18,661 nt of DNA, from positions 1 through 18,661 of the forward strand of contig CAZHDW010000029.1 in NCBI GenBank assembly GCA_964531265.1. Direction: 5' to 3'. Origin of the DNA: Hominenteromicrobium sp964531265. GTDB taxonomy: Bacteria; Bacillota; Clostridia; Oscillospirales; Acutalibacteraceae. The notes under the pieces are model-generated. The model did not search any database. It was not told where the DNA came from and saw only the letters and a list, made by a program, of their open reading frames with translations. Position numbers and translations under genes: made by a program. Shown here piece after piece: positions 6,996-14,278 of this stretch (position 1 is its first letter; each line of letters starts with the position of its first letter).

Positions 6996-8336
6996 CTTTT
7001 TGTTCTTGTTTTCCGCTGCGCGGTGCTCGGATTTCCATGATTCAATATACCTTAATCGGTCGCGCACACGCGCCTCGCTGCCCTCATTCGTCGGGTGATA
7101 ATACTTCCTGTCCTTCAGAGAATCCGGCAGACATTGCAGCGTTGTAAGCTTATCCTCAAAGTTGTGAGCATATTCGTAGCCCTCGCCATAGTGCAGCTCC
7201 TGCATCAGCCTTGTGGGAGCGTTGCGTATGGCAAGCGGAACCGGCTCTGCAAGCATACGCTGAGCGTCTTTTTTGGCCTCTCCGTATGCGGTATAAAGAG
7301 CGTTGGATTTCGGCGCCAGCGAAAGATAAACAACGGCATGGGTAAGGTTTACGTCGCATTCCGGCATGCCGATGAAATGACAGGCCTGATATGCGGCTAC
7401 GGCCACCTCAAGTGCACGACTGTCCGCCATGCCGATATCCTCACTTGCAAAGCGTATCAGCCTGCGCGCAACATACAACGGGTCTTCACCGGATTCCAGC
7501 ATACGGGAAAGCCAATAGATAGCGGCATCCGGGTCGCTGTTTCGCATCGATTTGTGTAGTGCCGATATGATATTATAGTGCTCGTCACCTTTTTTGTCAT
7601 ACAAAAGGGATTTGCGGCTTATGCACTGCTCCAGTATATCGATTGTCACGGTGGTTTTGTCCCCACTGCGATGTCCGTTAAGTATCACCATCTCGAGCGT
7701 TCCGAGGGCTGTTCTGGCGTCACCGTTTGCAAAGGAGGCTATCATGTGCAGCATGTCCTCGTTTATCTCCACACGCTGATTTCCAAAGCCCCTCGGGTCG
7801 CTGACCGCGCGCTTTAATAGGGCGACAAGATCCTCCTCGGTCAGTCCCTGCAACACGAATACCTTACAGCGCGACAGAAGAGCTGCATTCACCTCGAAGG
7901 ACGGGTTTTCCGTAGTAGCACCGATGAGCACGATGCTGCCCTTTTCGACGAACGGCAGAAAGGCATCCTGTTGAGCCTTGTTAAAGCGGTGTATCTCGTC
8001 GACGAAAAGCAGCGTTCTTTCGCCCATAATGCGGTTGCTTTCGGCCTCGTTCATCACTTCGCGTATTTCCTTTATGCCGCTTGTAACGGCGCTGAAATTG
8101 ATGAAATTGGCCTTTGTACGCGCTGCTATGATCCTTGCCAGTGTGGTCTTGCCAACGCCCGGCGGCCCCCAGAATATCATTGAGGACACTCTGTCCTGCT
8201 CGATTAGTTGGCGAAGTATTTTTCCTTCTCCCAACAGGTGCTGCTGTCCGGCAAATTCATCGAGGTCACGCGGACGCATTCTTGTGGCAAGAGGGGTGTC
8301 CGTAGGTTCTCTGTCAAATAGTGTCTGCTGCTTCAT
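6993..8336 (-). CDS. rarA: Replication-associated recombination protein A (MgsA/RarA AAA+ ATPase)
   Basis: RarA/MgsA is a clamp-loader-like AAA+ ATPase that acts at stalled replication forks. Residues 57-65 are the Walker A GPPGVGKTT, TLLFVDEIHRF (108-118) is Walker B, GATTENPSFE (139-148) is sensor 1, and SRC (155-157) carries the likely arginine finger. The rest matches the family tetramerisation domain, with EDIGMAD, LSLAPKSNALYTAYGEAKKD and YYHPTNEGSEARVRDRL near the end. The 447-residue length is typical. The frame is open upstream to 8438, but MKQQTLFD at 8336 is preceded by GGGGA at seven bases spacing and matches family N-termini. Its first 23 bases overlap the end of the esterase gene, which suggests translational coupling. 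Confidence 0.92.
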   Translation of the reverse strand: MKQQTLFDREPTDTPLATRMRPRDLDEFAGQQHLLGEGKILRQLIEQDRVSSMIFWGPPGVGKTTLARIIAARTKANFINFSAVTSGIKEIREVMNEAESNRIMGERTLLFVDEIHRFNKAQQDAFLPFVEKGSIVLIGATTENPSFEVNAALLSRCKVFVLQGLTEEDLVALLKRAVSDPRGFGNQRVEINEDMLHMIASFANGDARTALGTLEMVILNGHRSGDKTTVTIDILEQCISRKSLLYDKKGDEHYNIISALHKSMRNSDPDAAIYWLSRMLESGEDPLYVARRLIRFASEDIGMADSRALEVAVAAYQACHFIGMPECDVNLTHAVVYLSLAPKSNALYTAYGEAKKDAQRMLAEPVPLAIRNAPTRLMQELHYGEGYEYAHNFEDKLTTLQCLPDSLKDRKYYHPTNEGSEARVRDRLRYIESWKSEHRAAENKNKK

Positions 8337-9021
8337 TTTGCTGTCCCCATTTCTTCGCCGCCCAACGCAGCGCCTTCCTCCAACGATTTTCAATGCCCTT
8401 TGTGTGACCGCCTCGGTTCCACTCAAACACTGCGTCATACCCCGATCCGATCAGCATAGCGTAAAGCTCTTCGGTGCATTTTCCGACGGTTCTTAGAACA
8501 GCAGGGCCGCCGAAGGGCTCACGGTCTCCGAGGGATAAATATGTCCCGATGTCCGGGCAGGGCATATTTTTGCGCACGAAATCCAAAAAATCCGGGTACC
8601 AGACGGAGCCGGAAAGGGAAGCCGTGAGACCGAAACGATTTGAGCTATAAGCCGCCCACAGCGCGAACAGGCCGCCGAGCGAATACCCGGCGATGAGCAA
8701 GTCCTGCGGCGACGATATGCCGAAAGTTTCGGATAAATAGGGGAGAGCGCCGCTTAAGAGAAAGCTCAAAAGCGAATCGGCTTCGCCTGTAAAGCTCTCG
8801 TTATCCCACACGGCCTCTGCTGCCCACGGAGTGAATTCACGGCTGCCGTCGGCTTCTGTGAAGAACAGCACGGTGTCCGGCAATTCCTCGGAAAGTGTCG
8901 GCAGCATATCGGGCAAATTCCAGCCGCATAGAATTGCGGCGTGCCTGACGTGACCTGCCGGTTGAAGCACCGTGCATTTGCGGCCGTCGAGCGATATCTC
9001 GTAAATATTGAAATTCTTCAT
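8314..9021 (-). CDS. Alpha/beta-hydrolase, putative esterase
   Basis: This is a 235-residue cytosolic alpha/beta-hydrolase of the putative-esterase (esterase D/enterochelin-esterase-like) type. The nucleophile elbow is GYSLGG with S114. SLGDRE supplies a candidate acid, D166, and GGHTKGI gives the catalytic histidine H206, in the expected order. No signal peptide is present. The substrate is not predictable. The start is ATG at 9021, with GAGG seven bases upstream; an earlier TTG at 9042 is less likely. The gene leads a two-gene operon with rarA and overlaps its start by 23 bases. The promoter is at 9065-9093. Confidence 0.75.
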   Translation of the reverse strand: MKNFNIYEISLDGRKCTVLQPAGHVRHAAILCGWNLPDMLPTLSEELPDTVLFFTEADGSREFTPWAAEAVWDNESFTGEADSLLSFLLSGALPYLSETFGISSPQDLLIAGYSLGGLFALWAAYSSNRFGLTASLSGSVWYPDFLDFVRKNMPCPDIGTYLSLGDREPFGGPAVLRTVGKCTEELYAMLIGSGYDAVFEWNRGGHTKGIENRWRKALRWAAKKWGQQNEAADTI

Positions 9022-9064
9022 TATACATCCTCGATTTCGCAAATATCGAACCTTTGTTTATTAA

Positions 9065-9093
9065 AGTATAGCACGATGCTGCTGCATTTGCAA
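9065..9093 (-). promoter_or_regulatory. Promoter of the esterase-rarA operon
   Basis: On the minus strand, TTGCAA (9093-9088) is followed after 17 bases by TATACT (9070-9065). It faces away from the yitT-family promoter, whose -35 box lies 20 bases further along. Confidence 0.55.
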
Positions 9094-9112
9094 TGCATTT
9101 ATTCGTATTTGC

Positions 9113-9141
9113 TTGACGGCAAGGGCCTTGTATGCTACACT
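9113..9141 (+). promoter_or_regulatory. Promoter of the YitT-family gene
   Basis: TTGACG (9113-9118), a 17-base spacer and TACACT (9136-9141). It is back-to-back with the esterase promoter in a short divergent intergenic region. Confidence 0.6.
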
Positions 9142-9178
9142 TTTTTTGGTACAGAAGTTAGCTTGAAAGTTGAGGGAC

Positions 9179-10024
9179 ATGGCATTGAAAAGAAAGATTA
9201 TCGACAGTGCATCGATACTGCTCGGCTCTGCGCTTGCGGCGTGTGCGGTGTACTTTTTTCTAATTCCGAGTAATCTTGCGGTAGGAAGCGTCAGCGGCGT
9301 TGCGATAGTGCTGAATACCTTTATTCCGCTGAGCGTGGCGACGATATCGCTGATATTGAACATTATACTGCTGGTTTTGGGTGTGCTGCTTATAGGCACG
9401 GGCTTTGGCGCCAGAACGATCATAACCACGCTGATATATTCCGGTATGCTGTCGGGTCTGGAGCTACTGCTACCGATGCAAAAATCACTGACGAATGATC
9501 CGCTCATCGACATGCTGGCGTATATCTTCGTTCTTGGGCTTGCACAGGCAATACTGTTCAGCTGCGGCGCTTCAACGGGTGGCATTGATATAATCGCGAA
9601 GATACTCAATAAGTATATGAGAATAGATATCGGCAGGGCGGTTTCCATCGGCGGTCTGTTCCTTGCAATGGCCTCGGTACTGGCCTTCGACGCAAAAACC
9701 GTGGTGATAAGCCTGCTCGGAACGTATCTTAACGGCATTGTGGTGGATCATTTCATATTCGATCTTAATCCGCGCAGACGCGTATGTATCCTGTCGAAAA
9801 AGGAGGATATCGTGTGCGATTTCATCCTCAATAAGCTGCACAGCGGTGCTTCGATATATCAAGCGATAGGCGCTTACAGCGGTCAGACGCAGCGTGAGAT
9901 CATCACGATAGTCGATAAGGGTGAATATAAGAGGCTTATGGATTTTCTCCAGAAGACCGACCCCGAGGCATTTGTTACGGTATACCCGGTGCATGAAGTG
10001 ATATACAGAAAGAAAATTTGGTAA
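9179..10024 (+). CDS. YitT family membrane protein with DUF2179 domain
   Basis: This is a polytopic membrane protein of the YitT family, whose function is not established. Residues ~10-195 hold about five hydrophobic helices, including SVSGVAIVLN and the conserved FSCGASTGGIDIIAKIL region. Residues 199-281 form the soluble C-terminal DUF2179 domain, with GASIYQAIGAYSGQTQREII and a terminal VHEVIYRKKIW. The length (about 281 residues) is normal for the family. The start is uncertain. GAGGG (9172-9176) sits two bases from ATG 9179 but eight bases from a TTG at 9185, and a TTG at 9170 is also open. The frame and domains are not affected by the choice. Confidence 0.85.
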   Translation: MALKRKIIDSASILLGSALAACAVYFFLIPSNLAVGSVSGVAIVLNTFIPLSVATISLILNIILLVLGVLLIGTGFGARTIITTLIYSGMLSGLELLLPMQKSLTNDPLIDMLAYIFVLGLAQAILFSCGASTGGIDIIAKILNKYMRIDIGRAVSIGGLFLAMASVLAFDAKTVVISLLGTYLNGIVVDHFIFDLNPRRRVCILSKKEDIVCDFILNKLHSGASIYQAIGAYSGQTQREIITIVDKGEYKRLMDFLQKTDPEAFVTVYPVHEVIYRKKIW

Positions 10025-10028
10025 AGCA

Positions 10029-10057
10029 AAAGGCTATCGATGATTTCGATAGCCTTT
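10029..10057 (+). terminator. Bidirectional terminator between the YitT gene and the zinc-ribbon gene
   Basis: AAAGGCTATCGA (10029-10040) pairs perfectly with TCGATAGCCTTT (10046-10057) over a five-base loop. T-runs are short on both strands (TTTGATT on plus, TTTTGCTTT on minus). It lies between two convergent genes. Confidence 0.75.
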
Positions 10058-10070
10058 GATTCTGACTTAT

Positions 10071-10529
10071 TCAGGAAATGAAGCGTATACCGCCTATGAG
10101 CGGCAGCTCCTTGGCGCGACCCTTTGCGGCATTTGACGCGCCCAGGAGGAAGATGACTATGAAGAACAGGGTTCCGACATTGAATATGGTGGAAAGCGTT
10201 GTCGGAATGGCGGAATACACACCGCCGAAGAGAATATCAAGGAAGTTGATGAAAATGCGCGTTAAGAGCTTATAGGCCAGGCTGACTATCAGCAGCACCA
10301 GCCCCTGGTTTGCGTGAAAACGGGTGTACCGTGAGCGGCGACCGAAAAAGATCGGAATGAGCACCAAAAAGCTCAAATACGAGAAGGTCGCAAGCACATG
10401 ATTCTTCTCGGCATCCTTAGGGTCAAAATATTTGGTGTAGTCGCCGTGCTGAACATCCGCAGAACGTCCGCAATGAGGACAACGGTTATGTGTAGGAGCA
10501 AAGCTGTGGTCACAGAATTTGCATTTCAT
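10071..10529 (-). CDS. Zinc-ribbon membrane protein, DUF4870/Tic20-like
   Basis: This is a 152-residue protein of unknown function. A zinc ribbon opens the protein, with cysteines C3, C6, C17 and C20 (MKCKFC, then RCPHCG). A membrane part from residue ~50 follows: VLATFSYLSFLVLIPIFF, a basic loop with RFHANQGLVLLIVS, and two more hydrophobic segments. FHANQG followed by a helix is the hallmark of DUF4870/Tic20-like small membrane proteins. The frame is open upstream to 10610, but AAAGGGG eight bases before ATG 10529 supports the MKCKFC start. Its promoter contains an inverted repeat that may be an operator. Confidence 0.75.
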   Translation of the reverse strand: MKCKFCDHSFAPTHNRCPHCGRSADVQHGDYTKYFDPKDAEKNHVLATFSYLSFLVLIPIFFGRRSRYTRFHANQGLVLLIVSLAYKLLTRIFINFLDILFGGVYSAIPTTLSTIFNVGTLFFIVIFLLGASNAAKGRAKELPLIGGIRFIS

Positions 10530-10571
10530 ATAAAACGCCCCTTTCGACATACTGTTTGATGAGATGAGCTT

Positions 10572-10600
10572 ATTATACTGTTTTTTATCACAGTATGCAA
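10572..10600 (-). promoter_or_regulatory. Promoter of the zinc-ribbon gene with a 22-bp inverted repeat
   Basis: On the minus strand, TTGCAT (10600-10595), 17 bases, then TATAAT (10577-10572). The spacer and box edges hold the inverted repeat ATACTGT-N8-ACAGTAT at 10575-10596. A further ATACTGT copy lies at 10549-10555 near the predicted transcript start. The layout resembles a repressor operator, but no regulator is identified. Confidence 0.6.
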
Positions 10601-10640
10601 GGTGGGACAAAAAATAATTTAAATTTTCTTCGAATTTCTA

Positions 10641-10669
10641 TTGACAAATGGCTTTCCGTGATGTATAAT
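10641..10669 (+). promoter_or_regulatory. Promoter of tRNA-Gly
   Basis: Consensus TTGACA (10641-10646) and TATAAT (10664-10669) are separated by 17 bases. The tRNA begins 27 bases after the -10 box. This is one of the two TTGACA promoters in the window and the only one also with a perfect TATAAT, as expected for a stable RNA. Confidence 0.9.
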
Positions 10670-10696
10670 CATAAATGTTCTGAGAAAACAGAATAC

Positions 10697-10772
10697 GCGG
10701 ACGTAGCTCATCTGGTAGAGCGCCACCTTGCCAAGGTGGAGGTAGCGAGTTCGAGCCTCGTCGTCCGCTCCA
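10697..10772 (+). tRNA. tRNA-Gly (anticodon GCC)
   Basis: A complete 76-base cloverleaf. Acceptor GCGGACG pairs with CGTCCGC (10762-10768). The D arm is GCTC/GAGC. The anticodon stem CCACC/GGTGG encloses the loop TTGCCAA with anticodon GCC. A T arm with TTCGAGC follows. Discriminator T and an encoded CCA (10770-10772) end the gene. It reads GGC and GGT glycine codons. It has its own promoter and terminator. Confidence 0.96.
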
Positions 10773-10776
10773 ACTG

Positions 10777-10813
10777 AGACTGATTTGTCAATCGACAGAT
10801 CAGTCTTTTTTTT
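10777..10813 (+). terminator. Terminator of tRNA-Gly
   Basis: AGACTGATTTGTC (10777-10789) pairs with GACAGATCAGTCT (10794-10806), with a single wobble and a four-base loop. A run of eight T follows. Confidence 0.92.
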
Positions 10814-10879
10814 GTTAAATGCTGCCCGCACATACAACTGGCTGATTTATTTAGTCTTTTTGAATATCGTGCAATAGTA

Positions 10880-10915
10880 AAAGGGTCTCATTGATTTCTC
10901 AATGAGACCCTTTTT
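10880..10915 (-). terminator. Terminator of the lipoprotein gene
   Basis: A 15-bp perfect stem (AAAGGGTCTCATTGA with TCAATGAGACCCTTT) has a TTTC loop and T-runs on both strands. It lies just downstream of the lipoprotein stop at 10930. The interval 10814-10879 between it and the tRNA terminator shows nothing recognisable. Confidence 0.88.
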
Positions 10916-10929
10916 AGGTTCAGATCAAA

Positions 10930-11721
10930 TTATTCAGCGACGGAAACTCCTGTGATATGAGTGTTAACACCCTCGTACCAGTACAGGAAGCCCTCAACGT
11001 CAACGACGTCGCCCTCTGCCAGCTCACCAACTGCCTTGTAAACGTCGGTGTCCGGTCCTCTGAGGTAAGCTTCTACGCAGAAATCATAGTCAACATCATT
11101 CAGAGAAAGTGTTACATAGATATCGTCGCCCGGCTCGTCGTTCTTGTAAGAGATGCTCTTAACTGTGAGCCCCTTAAAGGAAACGAACTGGTTCTGATGC
11201 TCGATGAGCTCGTCTGTGCCGAGGAGATCGGTTGCATCGAATGCCTCTGCAACATATGTGTCTGCATCCTCAACAAACTCAAATGTAGCAGATGTGATTT
11301 CGACCTCGCCGGACCACTCGGACTTGTAGCCTGTTACGCGGATCTTTGTGCCCGGAACAAGCTTAGCAGCGTCTTCCTCGGAGCAAGCCAGCTCGTAGAT
11401 GAAGTAAGCGCCATCCTGATCCTGTGTGTAAACAGTGATCTTATCTTCCCACCAGGACTGTGTATCCTGTACATAAGCCTCGATAACTACCTCGGAATCG
11501 ATCTCAGCAGCAACGTATTCGTCGTAGGACATAACGTCAGCAGCCTCTTCAGACTCCTCGGAGGACTCAGCTTCGGAAGATTCTTCCTCGGATGCAGAGG
11601 ACTCCTCAACAGTGGAGGACTCTTCAACTGCGGAAGAAGAGTTGTCATTGGAGGAACCGGAACAGCCAACGAAGGACAGTACCAGAACCATAGCCAACAG
11701 AATTGCAATGATTTTTTTCAT
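10930..11721 (-). CDS. Lipoprotein with Ser/Glu linker and two OB-like domains
   Basis: A 263-residue secreted lipoprotein of unknown function. A signal peptide with lipobox ends at C20 (LSFVGC). Residues ~21-61 are an almost pure Ser/Glu/Ala low-complexity linker that probably spans the cell wall. Two similar beta-rich segments follow, about residues 75-155 and 175-263. Each contains a pattern like the OB-fold: a strand, an acidic loop, G-x-x-V-x-V-x-G and a closing strand (KIRVTGYKSEW; DVVDVEGFLYWYEG). ATG 11721 has AAGGGAG upstream at about eight bases. It uses its own promoter, although the ABC operon ends only 92 bases upstream with no visible terminator between them. Confidence 0.75.
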   Translation of the reverse strand: MKKIIAILLAMVLVLSFVGCSGSSNDNSSSAVEESSTVEESSASEEESSEAESSEESEEAADVMSYDEYVAAEIDSEVVIEAYVQDTQSWWEDKITVYTQDQDGAYFIYELACSEEDAAKLVPGTKIRVTGYKSEWSGEVEITSATFEFVEDADTYVAEAFDATDLLGTDELIEHQNQFVSFKGLTVKSISYKNDEPGDDIYVTLSLNDVDYDFCVEAYLRGPDTDVYKAVGELAEGDVVDVEGFLYWYEGVNTHITGVSVAE

Positions 11722-11765
11722 GATATTGCACTCCCTTTAATATTTTGTGCCTTAGCACGAGACCT

Positions 11766-11793
11766 ATTATACATCAAAGTTCTGAAAAATCAA
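11766..11793 (-). promoter_or_regulatory. Promoter of the lipoprotein gene
   Basis: On the minus strand, TTGATT (11793-11788), 16 bases, then TATAAT (11771-11766). A small GTGC-CTTA-GCAC palindrome lies in the leader at about 11748-11759. Confidence 0.6.
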
Positions 11794-11813
11794 TGATTTA
11801 CTGTGTCTGAATC

Positions 11814-13403
11814 TTAAAATTTTTCTTTCTTCCTTGTTAACAGGGCCCAAATAGCGATAATTGCCCATATAACAGCCAGTGTGATAAGGAGAACCACCGA
11901 TGCTGTGGGCAGCGGGCCGAGGTCTTGCTTTCCGCCGGAGGCGGAACGTATCTGGTCGAGTCGGTAAAGCGAAACGGTCTCTGAGAAAAGCGTATCGAGG
12001 AACTTGCTGTCAACATTTTGCTTGCGTCTTGTGGAGAGTGTGACGTTTTCGGCAAGGTGGCCTGCGGCGTCTCTCAGAGAGGCCGAGCCGTTAAATACCG
12101 CTGTGACAAAGGTGTTGTCGGTGTTATCAAGCAGCAGCCGTGTTGCGTCAAGCTTTATGTCGTAGTAGAGATCGTTGTTTTCGCCGCTTCTTGAAAGATA
12201 GTCAAGGTATTCGTCGCTCTGCTGCGCCTTGGAGGTTACAGGTACATAGCCCTCTGTCTGAGAATAGGCTATCTGCACCTTATTTGTAAGCATGTACTGA
12301 GCGAACAGCCACGAGGCGAGAACCTCCTGTTGATCCTCTTTATTGAATATGCATATGGACGGTCCCTGTGACATCATGGACGGGTTTTCGGGGTCGTACT
12401 GCGGTACCATGCGAACTGCGGTCTCAAAGTCAACCAGTGCATCCTCAGCGATATCTACAAGCGGTGCATCTGAGCCCATCCAGGTAGCACCTGCGGTGGA
12501 ATCTATTGCGAAGATGCACTGGCCGGCGTTCAGGAAGTTTGCCGGATATCCGGAAATCTTGAAGGTAGAGAAGGCGCCGCTGGCGGTGTGGCCGGCGATG
12601 TTCTGCAATATCTCGCGCGTTGTATCGTTGAACAGACCTATCTCGCCGAGCTCGGTGGAGTATTCGGCACCCTGCTGATGCAGCATGGTTATCATCATAT
12701 TATCGGTGGATTTGTAGATAAAGGGGATGAGAACCTTTTGACCGTTTACGATGTAATTGCCGTCAGCATCCTTTTTGGTAGCGGCCTCGGATACCTCCCA
12801 GATAAAGTCCCATGTGAGCACATCGGGCAGCTCGTAGCCGAGGGCCTCAACATATGTCTTGTTGACGTAGCAGGCCTCTGTTGAACGCATATAGGGAATA
12901 GCGTAATAAGAGCCGTCCTGCTCGCATTCGGAGAGAAACTGCGGGATTATCTCGTCGACCGTCGGGGAATCAAACAGCAGCTCGCTTCCGCCGAGACCGT
13001 AGCGCTCGTCGGTGAACAGTGTGTCGAGCGGCACAATGCTGTTTGTACCCGTGCGGTATGTGGCGATATGATCCGGGTAGGTTATGCAGACGTTGGGTGT
13101 TGTATTTGTTGAAATATTAGTGATAACGTCGTTGTAGATCTTGCCGTAATCCGTATACAGACGCAGGTTTACGGTTATATTCGGATACAGCTTTTGAAAG
13201 TCCTCAATGGCTTCCTTATAGATGTTGACCTGTGTGACGTTTGTGTCGTTCTTTGCCCAGAAGGTTATCTCATAGTTCTTTGTGGTGTCAAATTCCTGCG
13301 GTATCTCAAATACATCGCGCTGTATTGAACCGTGACAGCCCGAAAACGAGAGGCACAGCAGTAAGATCAGCACCAGAGCGGTGATCCTGTGGAAAGCTTT
13401 CAT
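11814..13403 (-). CDS. ABC transporter extracellular solute-binding protein with C-terminal membrane helix
   Basis: This binds the substrate outside the cell for the ABC importer encoded upstream. The signal peptide ends in lipobox FSGC with C23. The mature part has a family 1 (carbohydrate type) solute-binding fold: YEITFWAKNDTN, YPNITVNLRLYTDYGKIYNDV, then YYAIPYMRSTEACYVNKTYVEALG. Typical sugar-binding proteins end near 420-450 residues. This one has 529 and finishes with a strong transmembrane segment, VVLLITLAVIWAIIAIWALL, followed by RKKEKF, so it could be anchored at both ends. ATG 13403 overlaps the permease stop as ATGA and has AGGAGG upstream; the longer open frame to 13481 lies inside the permease. 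The substrate is probably a sugar or glycerol phosphate, not identifiable here. Confidence 0.85.
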   Translation of the reverse strand: MKAFHRITALVLILLLCLSFSGCHGSIQRDVFEIPQEFDTTKNYEITFWAKNDTNVTQVNIYKEAIEDFQKLYPNITVNLRLYTDYGKIYNDVITNISTNTTPNVCITYPDHIATYRTGTNSIVPLDTLFTDERYGLGGSELLFDSPTVDEIIPQFLSECEQDGSYYAIPYMRSTEACYVNKTYVEALGYELPDVLTWDFIWEVSEAATKKDADGNYIVNGQKVLIPFIYKSTDNMMITMLHQQGAEYSTELGEIGLFNDTTREILQNIAGHTASGAFSTFKISGYPANFLNAGQCIFAIDSTAGATWMGSDAPLVDIAEDALVDFETAVRMVPQYDPENPSMMSQGPSICIFNKEDQQEVLASWLFAQYMLTNKVQIAYSQTEGYVPVTSKAQQSDEYLDYLSRSGENNDLYYDIKLDATRLLLDNTDNTFVTAVFNGSASLRDAAGHLAENVTLSTRRKQNVDSKFLDTLFSETVSLYRLDQIRSASGGKQDLGPLPTASVVLLITLAVIWAIIAIWALLTRKKEKF

Positions 13404-14263
13404 CCCTTTGTACCTCCTCTTGCAACACCTGCCATTATCTTTTTGCGGAAAATAAGGAAGAGAACTATCAGCGGCACACATATGACAACAACGGCCGCCA
13501 TCATAGCCGGTATGTTTTCGCGGCCGAAGCCGTTTTCTCTGATCTCCTGAATTCCGTTCGAAACAAGGTAGTAAGCAGGATCATCGGTAATGAGTCGCGG
13601 CCATACATAAGAGTTCCAGCACTCGATTACCTTCAATATGGTGATCGTGATTATTGTCGGACGGCATATCGGTATCATAACGCGTGTAAGATATCTTATG
13701 TCTGAGGTGCCGTCGACCTTGGCGGCAAAATACAGCTCGTCCGGTATCTGTGCAAAGTTCTCTCTGAGCAGATAAATGTAGAAAACCGAGGTGACGGACG
13801 GGAGTATCAGGCCGATAAAGGTGTTTCGCATATCGAGATTTGTGATAGTGACGAAGTTTGTGATGACGACAAGCTCGCTCGGTATCATCATGAGAGAAAG
13901 AAATACTGTGAATGCGATATTCTTGCCCTTGAAGTCAAGACGTGCAAAGGCAAAGGCCGCAAGCACGGTAACAACGAGCATTATAGCTGTCGTAACAATG
14001 GTGAATATCAGCGTGTTGAGAAAATAATCCGCAAGAGGTACGGCTGTGAAGGCATCGGCATAGTTTTGCAGGGTGGGCTCAAGCGTGAAGAGCTGGGGGA
14101 TATACTCCGCATTATAGGAGCTGTAGCTCTTGAAGGAGGTGAGCAGCATCCAGTAAAACGGGAAAAGAACCATAAGAGCCCAGAAGGTGAGGAGTATGAA
14201 GGTGACGACCTTTCCGACCTTACGTCCGACACCGCGACTGCGGTTATCCTTGCTGTTTGACAT
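13400..14263 (-). CDS. ABC transporter permease, MalG/UgpE type
   Basis: This is the second membrane subunit of the importer, 287 residues with about six helices. A basic N-terminus is followed by the first helix and FYWMLLTSFKS. The EAA loop that contacts the ATPase reads FAAKVDGTSD at residues ~179-188. Spacing from the first permease is 15 bases, with AAAGGAGGG before the ATG. Its stop overlaps the binding-protein start by four bases (ATGA), so the two are translationally coupled. The C-terminal end GVARGGTKG resembles the glycine-rich tails of this subfamily. Confidence 0.9.
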   Translation of the reverse strand: MSNSKDNRSRGVGRKVGKVVTFILLTFWALMVLFPFYWMLLTSFKSYSSYNAEYIPQLFTLEPTLQNYADAFTAVPLADYFLNTLIFTIVTTAIMLVVTVLAAFAFARLDFKGKNIAFTVFLSLMMIPSELVVITNFVTITNLDMRNTFIGLILPSVTSVFYIYLLRENFAQIPDELYFAAKVDGTSDIRYLTRVMIPICRPTIITITILKVIECWNSYVWPRLITDDPAYYLVSNGIQEIRENGFGRENIPAMMAAVVVICVPLIVLFLIFRKKIMAGVARGGTKG

Positions 14264-14278
14264 GATCGTTACCCTCCT

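Noticed and set aside
9061..9738. A 225-codon minus-strand frame opposite the YitT gene
   Set aside because: It is the mirror of a membrane protein gene and has no supported start or domain. The plus strand shows YitT and DUF2179 signatures.
10697..10772. tRNA-Gly as the attachment site of an integrated element
   Set aside because: There is no integrase next to it and no duplicate of the tRNA 3' end seen nearby. The integrase remnant is about 6 kb away in an unrelated interval.
10957..11796. A 279-codon open frame on the plus strand
   Set aside because: It is antisense to the lipoprotein gene. The minus frame has a lipobox, a good ribosome binding site, a promoter and a terminator. The plus frame arises from the biased codon use of the Ser/Glu-rich gene and has no recognisable domain.
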